Shown here piece by piece: positions 9,771 through 17,579 of a stretch of 64,000 nucleotides of DNA. The number at the start of each line of letters is the position of its first letter. Position 1 is the stretch's first letter. Origin of the DNA: Halosimplex pelagicum (GTDB lineage: Archaea > Halobacteriota > Halobacteria > Halobacteriales > Haloarculaceae); assembly GCF_013415905.1 (NCBI RefSeq), contig NZ_CP058909.1, forward strand, positions 1,364,001 through 1,428,000, written 5' to 3'. The notes below the pieces were generated by a model. That model had not been told where the DNA came from. It saw nothing but the letters and a program-made list of their open reading frames with translations, and searched no databases. The translations under genes were made by a program, and so were the position numbers.

Positions 9771-9868
9771 AGACTACCAGTCAAAGTGGGGGGTCCTCTG
9801 ACCCCGAACATTAGTCCGTCGAAAGCTTGCCGCTGCAGGCATTCGCGGGGTGCAACTACACGAAAAGC

Positions 9869-9965
9869 GCCCCACTGGGGAAGTGGGGCATGCACGGGTA
9901 ACGCTTGAGAGACGTGAACTACCCCACCCTACCGCTCGCCTGCCGGCTCGCGCTTGAGGGTGGGG
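9869..9965. repeat. Two strong hairpins, probable insertion-sequence end
   Basis: GCCCCACT pairs with AGTGGGGC (9869-9876/9882-9889) and CCCCACCCT pairs with AGGGTGGGG (9922-9930/9957-9965). Both stems are perfect. Such closely spaced subterminal hairpins are typical of IS200/IS605-family ends, and no transposase gene is attached here. Confidence 0.45.
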
Positions 9966-9987
9966 CTTCCTGTTTCTACGACGCGCT

Positions 9988-10191
9988 TTGCAGACACGGA
10001 CGTATCCACAGGGAGCGCAGTCTCCACAGGCGTTGATCAAAGCTTGGGCAGCAGCGGTCTTCCTCGTACTGGCCGGGATCAGTGGTGGAATCATTGCGAT
10101 CCAGCAGACCAACGTCGTTTTGACATTACTGTTTGCTGGGTTGTTCGTCAGTGGTGTGGCCGTCGGGCTTGTTGATTCGCTTGGCAACTGA
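9988..10191 (+). CDS. Possible small two-helix membrane protein
   Basis: 67 residues if TTG 9988 is used. Residues about 15-35 and 42-62 are hydrophobic helices. The first dozen residues (QTRTYPQGAQSPQ) derive from sequence next to the IS-like hairpins and may not belong to the original gene, so this may be a 5'-truncated gene fused to IS DNA. TTG at 10032 is an alternative start. No family is recognised. Confidence 0.35.
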   Translation: MQTRTYPQGAQSPQALIKAWAAAVFLVLAGISGGIIAIQQTNVVLTLLFAGLFVSGVAVGLVDSLGN

Positions 10192-10350
10192 TGGATCAGG
10201 GCTGCTGTCACGGTTAAATATCATTAAGTCAAGAAATCTATCGCCGATCGAGTTCCACGGTTAGTCTTGACTCTGTATCGACCATCCCTATATCGGGCAG
10301 CATAGAAACAGGACTCTATACGCGAAAAACGGGATCCACCACGCGTGGGT

Positions 10351-11313
10351 TTAGGGATTGGCGGTCGTGGCGTTTTCGACGGCGATCGTTGTCGCCGTTC
10401 CGTTGGTCTCGTTCATCTCGATGTCTGACATCTCGATATCAATCACCACTGTCGCTCGAACGACGGTTTCCGCTTCGAGATCCACTGTCACGAGGACGGC
10501 CCGACTGTCAGTCCCAGATGCCGTTAGCTCCAGGTCAACCTCACCATCGTTCGACGCTTCCACGACGGTCGCATTTAGCGTGGCAGGGTCGTCGAACTGG
10601 TTTTGGATCATGTAACTCACTTGCTCGTCAGCGACTAAGAGCTGCTCTAGGAGGCCGGACTCACCATTGTCTACGACACCGATATCGTCGGTGACTGCCA
10701 ACTCAAGATCGTCAAGCGCGGGGAGTGTACCGTGGATATCCATGGTTTCGCTGGTGAGATTGATCTCACCAGTCACTGTAGGAAGACAACCGCTCGCAGG
10801 TCGGACGGTAACCCCGGCGACACCGAGCGGCTGCTCTCGAGCGGTCGATTCGTAATACTGGTTGACTCGGACATCGACGTGATCGTACTTGCTCAATGCG
10901 ACACGATCCGATGCGTGGGTCCAGACTACTTTTGCGAATCGCTGGCGCTCGATCGTCTGTAACGGCGTCTCATCGTCTGAAACTAGTGTGACAGTCGTTT
11001 GATCGACCTGCATATCGGTTCGCGTCAGATTCGGCATACCGGCAGGTGATGTACCACTGCACGCTGGCGCTTGGTTCGTGAACGTCACGGTACCGTTCGA
11101 GGTACCGGTCACGGAGATGTCGAACTGTGTCGTATTCGTCACACTGAGATTCGTGGTACCGTTGTCAGTGGGCACGTCAGATTCTAGTGGCTCGTCGGTA
11201 GCTGGGCCAGTCTCGGTTGAGGAGAGTCCCGAAACAACGATAACGCCGCTTGCGGTGAACAGGATGAATGCTGCTGCGAGCGCATATCCTGCTAGTTTGT
11301 ACTCACGATTCAT
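10351..11313 (-). CDS. Membrane-anchored exported protein, unknown function
   Basis: 320 residues from ATG 11313. An N-terminal hydrophobic helix (YALAAAFILFTASGVIVVSGL) without lipobox would act as anchor or signal. The remainder is extracytoplasmic in character, acidic and rich in Asn-x-Thr/Ser sites, with two Cys in the central part (APACSG, ASGCLP) that could form a disulfide. The C-terminal third has alternating strands ending in a Thr/Asn-rich tail. I recognise no domain. It is divergent from the next exported protein, with an elaborate repeat-operator between them (11511-11568), so the two may be co-regulated. Confidence 0.7.
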   Translation of the reverse strand: MNREYKLAGYALAAAFILFTASGVIVVSGLSSTETGPATDEPLESDVPTDNGTTNLSVTNTTQFDISVTGTSNGTVTFTNQAPACSGTSPAGMPNLTRTDMQVDQTTVTLVSDDETPLQTIERQRFAKVVWTHASDRVALSKYDHVDVRVNQYYESTAREQPLGVAGVTVRPASGCLPTVTGEINLTSETMDIHGTLPALDDLELAVTDDIGVVDNGESGLLEQLLVADEQVSYMIQNQFDDPATLNATVVEASNDGEVDLELTASGTDSRAVLVTVDLEAETVVRATVVIDIEMSDIEMNETNGTATTIAVENATTANP

Positions 11314-11510
11314 TTCGATCACTCCGGTTTCGGGGGCTGTGTCGTGTCATTGGTGTGGACGGCAATCGGTGGAGCCGACGGACTGGACCGACAAGGTCCA
11401 GTGGGGATCGATTGACGCGTGTGATGGTCGCTATCTTTCTTGTCGAATCCCCATGGCGGCTTCCGATTGCGACACAAGGGTGTTATATGAAAGAGTTTGT
11501 AAATTCCAGT

Positions 11511-11568
11511 TGGAAACGGCCGTGAAACGGCCGTGAAACGCGTTTCAGCGGCTGTTTCAGCCGTTTCA
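11511..11568. promoter_or_regulatory. Multimeric GAAAC/GTTTC operator-like array
   Basis: GAAAC occurs at 11513, 11524 and 11535, exactly 11 bases apart, and GTTTC at 11542, 11554 and 11563. The inner pair forms the perfect 12-base palindrome GAAACGCGTTTC (11535-11546). The array lies just upstream of the TATA-like TTCATATC (11588-11595) of the gene starting at 11619. Helically phased direct sites that mirror each other suggest cooperative binding by a dimeric regulator. Confidence 0.55.
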
Positions 11569-11618
11569 GGCCATAGAATGCAACACCTTCATATCCTGGT
11601 GGGTCTGGTACTCGGGAT

Positions 11619-12275
11619 ATGCGGTCAAGCAAGCCCTCCCGGATCGTACTGCTCTCCGCGTTCGTCGCGCTCGGAGTCAGTATTGCAGTCTTCCTGAGCG
11701 TCACGGGCGTCACATCCGCGCTTACGGCCGATCCGACCCACGAAATCGAACTTCGGGATAGCGCCCTTATCCTTGACGATGGCACGAACTCCAAGCCAGT
11801 GCTTGAAGACGTAAGTCGGATGGAACGGATCGAAATCACGACTGTCGACGGCCAAGTCTTTGTGAGCGCCAAACCTCGAGATCTGCCGACACTCGATACG
11901 TCACAGCGTGAACTGGCCAAACAAATTGTCGCGAGCGACGGGTCGATCGTCGATCGCGAAGGGAGCGCTACATCGGCTCTCTATACGATCTATCCCGTGT
12001 TCGAGACAATGTCAAACAGACAGGCAGCAGTCATCGGCGCCGATACGAGAACGCGACACGAGTACTTGACGATAGCTACGAATGCCGACTTCAGTGTTCA
12101 AGAGAACGCAACCGAGAATTCAGTTGTTTTTAAGCGAGCTGACCGACCGGTTAGCGAAGATCGTGTAGTCGTCGTCATCGACCAGACCGAGTCAGATACC
12201 CGGTACAGTGTGGTCGTCAACCTCGATCGAGAGACAGTCGAAACAGTGGTTCAGTTCGATCCAACAGGTCGGTGA
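11619..12275 (+). CDS. Exported protein with N-terminal anchor, unknown function
   Basis: 218 residues. The N-terminus has basic residues followed by a hydrophobic helix (IVLLSAFVALGVSIAVFLSV), so the bulk is exported. The extracytoplasmic part is acidic with mixed strands and no cysteines. A central segment has the look of a small beta-sandwich. I recognise no family. The start follows TATA-like TTCATATC by 24-31 bases, implying a leaderless transcript. It is divergent from the 10351-11313 exported protein and shares the phased repeat operator, so the two probably respond to one signal. Confidence 0.65.
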   Translation: MRSSKPSRIVLLSAFVALGVSIAVFLSVTGVTSALTADPTHEIELRDSALILDDGTNSKPVLEDVSRMERIEITTVDGQVFVSAKPRDLPTLDTSQRELAKQIVASDGSIVDREGSATSALYTIYPVFETMSNRQAAVIGADTRTRHEYLTIATNADFSVQENATENSVVFKRADRPVSEDRVVVVIDQTESDTRYSVVVNLDRETVETVVQFDPTGR

Positions 12276-12396
12276 GCCGTAAAATCACAATGTACCGAAG
12301 CTTGGATTTAGACGGGCAGGCCAGTTCTGCCCAAATGTATCGGACTCCGGATCAGTTGAGGAGTCGAGCTACTATCTGGAAATAACCCTTATCGAG

Positions 12397-12948
12397 ATGA
12401 CCATGAACTTGCCCTCCATTCAACGCAGGTACGCAATCAGTACAGGCGTGTTTATCACCGCTACGGTCGTGCTCGTTGTGGTAGTACTGTCGCCATCATC
12501 TATCGTTGTCATCGGTAGCGAGAGGAGCGCAACGCTCGAACTGGCATCTCCGCAGTTCTGGGAAACCCTTTCAATTGCCGCCGTATCGTGTGTGTTCGGC
12601 AGTAGCGGCATGTATCTCTTCCTTAACACACCAGATGATTCGAATGCTGATCATGCCTCGACAGATACAGACCAGCCGAATCCTCGTGAGAGAGATTCGC
12701 TGGAGAAAGATAACATAATTGAAACTAGACGACAGGAATGGAAAGAAACCGCCCAAAAACTCAGTGACCGCGAAGAAGCAATCTACAGGGCAGTCTTGGA
12801 TGCTGATGGGGTCCTCCCGCAAAGTGAGATCGTCGAACGGACGGACTGTTCAAAGGCGACTGTCAGCAGAGCCCTCGACAACCTCGAAGCAAAGAACCTT
12901 GTTGAGCGGAAACGCCGCGGCGTCGGGAATATTGTCTTGCTACAATAG
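12397..12948 (+). CDS. Membrane-bound winged-helix transcription regulator
   Basis: 183 residues. Two hydrophobic segments (about 14-32 and 52-74) are followed by a charged linker and a C-terminal winged-helix domain (about 118-183): LSDREEAIYRAVLDADGVLPQSEIVERTDCSKATVSRALDNLEAKNLVERKRRG has the recognition helix and wing of MarR/DUF7343-type regulators. Membrane-anchored winged-helix proteins of this layout are common in haloarchaea and are thought to sense envelope state. It follows the exported protein at 11619-12275 and could regulate that pair through the upstream repeat array; this link is inference. Confidence 0.75.
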   Translation: MTMNLPSIQRRYAISTGVFITATVVLVVVVLSPSSIVVIGSERSATLELASPQFWETLSIAAVSCVFGSSGMYLFLNTPDDSNADHASTDTDQPNPRERDSLEKDNIIETRRQEWKETAQKLSDREEAIYRAVLDADGVLPQSEIVERTDCSKATVSRALDNLEAKNLVERKRRGVGNIVLLQ

Positions 12949-12980
12949 CCAGAAGTCTATCTCAGATGTGACGTGCTTCC

Positions 12981-13277
12981 ACGACTAAAGTCGAGGGCTT
13001 CCCACCCGGTGTCGGCCGGGCAGGTCAATCCTGAAGGTTGGGAATCTAAGCTTTGTGACCGACGGCACTGGCTCCGCCACGGAGCCGGTACTCGTACCCC
13101 GCGTGGGGCTTCGAGGTATCTTGTTTTGTGTCGGTCGGCGTGGTCGGCTTACTTGTTTGGTATCGGCTCTCGCCGTGGCAGACACCGAGTCAACTGCCAG
13201 TTTTCCACGCACGAAACACACTACGGTCAGTTGTTCAATCAAGCTTACGGCGCGTATCCCACGACTAAAGTCGTGGG
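12981..13277 (+). mobile_element. MITE-like element bounded by ACGACTAAAGTCG hairpins
   Basis: Near-identical hairpins sit at both ends in the same orientation: ACGACTAAAGTCG at 12981-12993, and a perfect eight-base stem CCCACGAC/GTCGTGGG with loop TAAA at 13258-13277. Same-strand subterminal hairpins are the hallmark of IS200/IS605 ends. The about 270 bases between carry no coding sequence with transposase motifs, so I read it as a non-autonomous or gutted element. Confidence 0.5.
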
Positions 13278-13525
13278 TTTTGCACCTGTACTCGGTTATA
13301 ACTTGGTGTCGGAGCACACACTAATGCACCCGTCAAATCCGTTTTTGCGGTCACGGACCCCGACACTTCACCGTTTTTGGAGAATGTGGGAGTAGAGGCG
13401 ATAACACGGCCATTTCTCAGTGTATGAATACGGCCGAATACCGTTTCACGCGCGTCAAACGGCGGTTCGTGGGGGCGAAATCCCCGCCTCGTTTTAATCA
13501 CCCCCGCCAAGTATGCGATGACACC

Positions 13526-14116
13526 GTGTCCGAGATTCCGGCCTGGATCGACGAACGGATCGATCGGAACCTCGACAACACGCTCACGCAGGAGCACGTC
13601 GTCGAGACGATGCTCGAATCCGATCGACCGTTCTTTTCGATCCGCCAGCTACACGCGCGCATCAAGCCCGATGTCAGCCGAGCCACGGTCCGAAACCGAC
13701 TCCGGGAGCTACAGGAGATCGATGTCATCGCGACCGAGACGTATCCCGACTCGATCACCCTGTACTACATCAACCACCCGGAGTCGATGTGGCCGCTGTC
13801 GCCCGAAGGGAAGCGTGCGCTAAACGCAGATACCCCGCTAGATCGGCTCTCCACCCGCGGATTCCTCACACTGTCGGACACGGCCGGAATCCGCACCCTC
13901 GTACTCGCTGGATTCCAATTGAGCCTCTTTCTGTTCGCACTCGGCGGTGCTCTCACCATTGTCGGTGCCGACATCAGTGGGACACGGAGTGATATCACCC
14001 TCTGGGGCACCGCATTCGATTTGGTGATCGTGAGTCTGCTGTTGCTTATCGCCGAGCGGACCGCCCGGTGGATACGAGCGAGATTCGGTCCAATACCCCT
14101 CCTACCGTCGACGTAG
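13526..14116 (+). CDS. Winged-helix protein with two C-terminal membrane helices
   Basis: 196 residues. GTG 13526 is chosen because TTTTAAT at 13491-13497 lies about 30 bases upstream and residues before it are basic and unlike a haloarchaeal protein. The N-terminal half has a helix-turn-helix pattern (FFSIRQLHARIKPDVSRATVRNRLRELQEIDVIATET) and then two hydrophobic helices (about 128-150 and 165-185). It is probably a membrane-bound regulator. It leads into two DUF4870 genes with about 45 bases between, which it may regulate or be coupled to. Confidence 0.7.
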   Translation: MSEIPAWIDERIDRNLDNTLTQEHVVETMLESDRPFFSIRQLHARIKPDVSRATVRNRLRELQEIDVIATETYPDSITLYYINHPESMWPLSPEGKRALNADTPLDRLSTRGFLTLSDTAGIRTLVLAGFQLSLFLFALGGALTIVGADISGTRSDITLWGTAFDLVIVSLLLLIAERTARWIRARFGPIPLLPST

Positions 14117-14162
14117 CAAAGACTGCCCATCAATCAGTCACAGAACCAATCCACACATTCCC

Positions 14163-14606
14163 ATGTCATCACCCTCCAGCACACCCGGCCCCGAACTGCT
14201 CGATGAACGCTCCTTTGGTGGCGTCTTCGTCCACTTCTTAGGACTACTTACCGGATTCCTCGGTCCAGCTGTTGTCTATGCCGTCTCGGATCACGAGTTC
14301 ACACGAGCGAACGCTCGACAGGCACTAAACTGGCATATCACCGTCTTCGTACTCTCGATTGTTGCCGTTCCCACATTCTTCCTGGGGGCAGACACCATTA
14401 CTGTCGCCGGTGAACCGAGAGAATTGTCCTTGCTTCCGGCACCGCTCGATACGGTGTTCGGAATCGTCGGTGCAGTACTGTTGATCCTCACGGCGATCGC
14501 CATGCTTCTCACGTTTGTGTATGCGATCGTCGCGACGGTGAAGGCGATCTTCGGATCGGTCTGGGAATATCCTGGCTCAGTCGCCGTCATTGAGCGACTC
14601 CAGTAA
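14163..14606 (+). CDS. DUF4870 (Tic20-like) membrane protein
   Basis: 147 residues. Three or four hydrophobic helices with the DUF4870 signature between the first two: EFTRANARQALNWHI. The family is widespread and uncharacterised, with resemblance to Tic20. ATG 14163. The next gene begins ten bases after the stop and has the same domain, so the pair is probably an operon produced by duplication. Confidence 0.8.
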   Translation: MSSPSSTPGPELLDERSFGGVFVHFLGLLTGFLGPAVVYAVSDHEFTRANARQALNWHITVFVLSIVAVPTFFLGADTITVAGEPRELSLLPAPLDTVFGIVGAVLLILTAIAMLLTFVYAIVATVKAIFGSVWEYPGSVAVIERLQ

Positions 14607-14615
14607 CGAATTCCC

Positions 14616-15467
14616 ATGCCTTCTGACCAGACTCACGAGACGACGCCGGGTACTGACGGACCAGCCCTCCTTACGGAACGACCTATCGGCGGGATTCTCG
14701 TCCATTTCCTGGCAATTCCGACCGGTGTCGTCGGGGCCGCCATCATGTACCTCCTCGCGACCAACGAATTCACCAAACAAAACGCTCGCAACGCACTTGA
14801 TTGGCACCTCACGGTGTTAGCGACGACGGTCGTCACGTTCGGATCTCTGGTCACATACGCGGAGGTCACCGGTCAGGGCCTCACCGATATCGTCGTTCTT
14901 CCCACACCGGTCACCGCGGCTGCCAGCCTTGGCATTTCGGTCCTGTTCATGCTATGGATGGTCGTGATGTTCTGGACGTTCGTCGTCGGGTTCATCGCCA
15001 TGGGGAAAGCGATATTTGGGTCCACATGGCGATATCCGCTGTCGCCGGCGTTCGTCGATCGATTCGGGTCCCGAGTTGACTGGCCCGAAAAGTGGCCTGC
15101 TCTCATCCTGGTGAACGTTATCTCCACACCGCTCATCATCTGGGCTGTCTTTTTCGGAACGACGAACGATGCCGCGTTCTGGTTCTCAGCCGTCGGGTTG
15201 CTCGCTCTTATCACCGTTCTGATTCCGCTGACCGGCGTCGGGATGTACCTTCACGGCGAGCACCATCGCTCGCCGGATACTGACTGGCAGCCGCCCCTCG
15301 TCGCCTATCTCGGCGTTCCAGCCGTGATCGCTATCTTCGGGTTCGTACTTTTGGCGACGGTCACTGATTCAGTCTACCCGACGGGCGACGCCATGTATGT
15401 CTTCATTGCGGCGTTCTGGATATCTTCTCTGGTGTATCTGGTCCGATGGTGGACGACAATGGACTGA
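14616..15467 (+). CDS. DUF4870 membrane protein with extra C-terminal helices
   Basis: 283 residues. The first about 135 residues match the preceding gene helix for helix (FTKQNARNALDWHL in the same loop; both have WxYP after the last helix). A further about 145 residues add four more hydrophobic helices that are not in the shorter paralogue. This is a duplication followed by extension or fusion. Function unknown. Ends are well defined by ATG 14616 and TGA 15467. Confidence 0.75.
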   Translation: MPSDQTHETTPGTDGPALLTERPIGGILVHFLAIPTGVVGAAIMYLLATNEFTKQNARNALDWHLTVLATTVVTFGSLVTYAEVTGQGLTDIVVLPTPVTAAASLGISVLFMLWMVVMFWTFVVGFIAMGKAIFGSTWRYPLSPAFVDRFGSRVDWPEKWPALILVNVISTPLIIWAVFFGTTNDAAFWFSAVGLLALITVLIPLTGVGMYLHGEHHRSPDTDWQPPLVAYLGVPAVIAIFGFVLLATVTDSVYPTGDAMYVFIAAFWISSLVYLVRWWTTMD

Positions 15468-15832
15468 GACCCTACAATCAGAGCTGTTGGTCTTTCCATC
15501 CCAGTTCTATGAAATAAAATAACGTCGCTCGGAATATCGGGTGGCGTCTTGTCCAGCACTGGCTCAAGTCTGGTGCTGGACGGGCCACCAGTCAATTGGC
15601 CCTCAAGTCAGGAACCGTGAACGCGAACGGCCAATTCCGACCGACCGCCTTGCGCGGGTAGAGCGGGAGTTCACTGACAAGCCTCGGGGCTTGACCCCGA
15701 GGCGGTTGACCACTGGTTGTTCGGCGAGAACAGAGAATATCGATCGGTCGATAAAGATCTTGATCACGAGCATATTTCGACGGCAACAATTTTATGACGT
15801 TCTCAGACGGATGCTGACATAGGCAGACACTA
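15468..15832. repeat. Gap with two hairpins, IS-end or terminator-like
   Basis: GTCCAGCAC (15551-15559) pairs with GTGCTGGAC (15573-15581), and GCCTCGGGG (15681-15689) pairs with CCCCGAGGC (15695-15703), both perfect. The first could serve as a terminator for the DUF4870 operon. The second resembles IS200/IS605 right-end hairpins seen elsewhere in the window. No gene is supported between. Confidence 0.4.
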
Positions 15833-16186
15833 ATGCCAATCAGAATCGATTCCAGTGGAGGGGACACGCCGCCCGTGAAACCGGGCACAAACGCCCACGA
15901 ACTGCTCACGGTGTTGCTCGACCATCCCGACATGGGGTTCAGCCCGAAGGAACTAACGGAACTGACTGACGTTCCACATTCCAGCGTCCACAAGACCCTC
16001 TCCCGACTTCAAGAGAAGGGCCTCGTTCGGAAGGTCGATTCCTACTGGGCGGTTGCCGAGGACGTCGCAGCCTCGGAGATCGCGAACGCAGTGAGCCTCC
16101 AGCAGATCGAGGCCGAGTATGGTGACGACGCATACGGCGACGACGAGTGGACCGACGATGCACCGGATCTAGGAGAGAACGCGTAG
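15833..16186 (+). CDS. Winged-helix protein, probable antitoxin partner of PemK/MazF
   Basis: 117 residues. A MarR-like winged helix spans about 23-75 (NAHELLTVLLDHPDMGFSPKELTELTDVPHSSVHKTLSRLQEKGLVRKV). The acidic tail (about 90-117) could be the toxin-neutralising part. The stop is one base before the GTG of the PemK/MazF-like gene. Haloarchaea often pair a winged-helix protein, rather than an AbrB or RHH antitoxin, with this toxin. DNA binding with autorepression is the expected role. Confidence 0.7.
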   Translation: MPIRIDSSGGDTPPVKPGTNAHELLTVLLDHPDMGFSPKELTELTDVPHSSVHKTLSRLQEKGLVRKVDSYWAVAEDVAASEIANAVSLQQIEAEYGDDAYGDDEWTDDAPDLGENA

Positions 16187-16187
16187 G

Positions 16188-16517
16188 GTGGCCTACGCAC
16201 AGGGCAGTATCGTCCTCGCGCCAGCAACGTTCAAAAGCGGAGTCCGACCGTATCTCGTCGTCTCGAACCAGAACCGGCCGTTCTTCGGCGATCGGTATAC
16301 GGTTGCGGTCATCACGTCGACCGAGCGGGAGATGGCAGTTGAACTGACGGTCGATTCGCTCACCGAAGGCGAACTGAAGACGTATCCGAGTTACGTGAGT
16401 CCGTGGTCGCTGCACGTCTTTCCCCACCAAGAGATCACCAAGCGTGTGGCGCAGGCCGACGACTCAACCATGACTACGGTTGCAGACAGTATACACGAAC
16501 TGACCCGGGTACTGTGA
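16188..16517 (+). CDS. PemK/MazF-family toxin-like protein
   Basis: 109 residues from GTG 16188. It starts with the family's first strands (YAQGSIVLAPATF, then RPYLVVSNQNRPF) and has VAVITSTE and YPSYVSPWSLHVFPHQEI, matching the MazF fold in order. PemK/MazF proteins are sequence-specific endoribonucleases of type II toxin-antitoxin systems. Length is normal (about 110). It is one base downstream of the winged-helix partner. Activity is not proven and some chromosomal copies are inactive. Confidence 0.75.
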   Translation: MAYAQGSIVLAPATFKSGVRPYLVVSNQNRPFFGDRYTVAVITSTEREMAVELTVDSLTEGELKTYPSYVSPWSLHVFPHQEITKRVAQADDSTMTTVADSIHELTRVL

Positions 16518-16693
16518 TGAATCGATTCTCTATATTATTCACGGCCAATCCGATACCTATATGATGGATTACTATATCCTGCGCTAAGTCGTTCACCTCT
16601 ACTGAGCGAATTGCAAAGCAGGTATCCCACTATTCCCCCGTGGTAGAAGCCCTGCCGTTTACCGCGGGCGAGGATGTCACTATTGATGCTTAA

Positions 16694-17452
16694 TTAGAAC
16701 CCATCGCGCTCGGTTTTGATATGCTTGACGTACGTTTCCACGACATTCTGGATGATTACTTCGCCTGCTTCGGTGGTTGCTTTTGTCGGGTCACCAAGAA
16801 CGCCGCTTTCAGAAACCGATTTGAAACCCTCACTCAACAGGCGGGCTGGCGAGATATCGTCTTCGTACCCAGGTTCGATGTTCTCCGCCTTGACGAGGCC
16901 TTCGTCAATAGCTAGAACCATCGCTGTCTCGGCGGCCCCGGCATGGATCACGTCCTGATCGTAGTCAATGCCGGCTTCGCTAAGCCCCTCGTTCAGTAGT
17001 TGCATGTGTTCGTCAAGATCGGCAAGTGGAATCACCGTGGCACCGAGTTCCCGAGCGATGTCGGGGGCCACGGTATTGACTGGGCCGAAATTCCCACCGT
17101 GGGTCGGGATGAGGACAATGTAATTGAAGCCGTGGGTATCGAGAGAACGGCAATATGACCGGATCACATCCATCAGCGTTTCGGGTGGGACGGTGATCGT
17201 CCCGGAGAACTCCATGTGGTGGCCCGAACAGCCGGGACGGATTGTTGGGGCAGCGAGCGCATCGCCCAGTTCGGTCGCAATTCGGCGTGAAAGCTCGTCT
17301 CCGTCCAACGTATCCATATTCAGGGGCAGGTGCGGACCATGTTGCTCAATCGACCCGACTGCCACGATCGCTGTCTGTGTTCCATTTTCCAGGGCGGATT
17401 CGACCTCTGGCCAGACCATCTCCTCAAGGCATACGGATTTCCGAGAGGGCAT
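16694..17452 (-). CDS. Creatininase-family amidohydrolase
   Basis: 252 residues. The family motifs appear in order: VGSIEQHGPHLPLNMD (metal-binding Glu, His and Asp), RPGCSGHHMEFSGTIT, VLIPTHGGNFGPVN (metal His), and HAGAAETAMVLAID (Glu). Members include creatininase and ArfB-type formamide hydrolases of archaeal riboflavin/F420 synthesis (EC 3.5.2.10 and 3.5.1.102). This one is not close enough to call either. It stands alone, head-to-tail with the PQQ-like gene cluster upstream. Length is typical. Confidence 0.85.
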   Translation of the reverse strand: MPSRKSVCLEEMVWPEVESALENGTQTAIVAVGSIEQHGPHLPLNMDTLDGDELSRRIATELGDALAAPTIRPGCSGHHMEFSGTITVPPETLMDVIRSYCRSLDTHGFNYIVLIPTHGGNFGPVNTVAPDIARELGATVIPLADLDEHMQLLNEGLSEAGIDYDQDVIHAGAAETAMVLAIDEGLVKAENIEPGYEDDISPARLLSEGFKSVSESGVLGDPTKATTEAGEVIIQNVVETYVKHIKTERDGF

Positions 17453-17579
17453 GCGTTTTCGTCTGTCTCATTTGAATAGTAAATATTTGTACAATCTGAG
17501 ATTGATCAGGGCCGAAAACAACGGCGTACGAAATCTCGAGAGAGTGCCGAGCGACAAACTGTATGGGTCACCAAGCCGG

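Noticed and set aside
10732..10962. Short + strand frames over the exported protein gene
   Set aside because: Antisense shadows of the 10351-11313 gene, which has a clear anchor helix and acidic composition.
12981..13277. CRISPR array
   Set aside because: Only two hairpins, not regularly spaced repeats with unique spacers. No CRISPR array is seen anywhere in the window.
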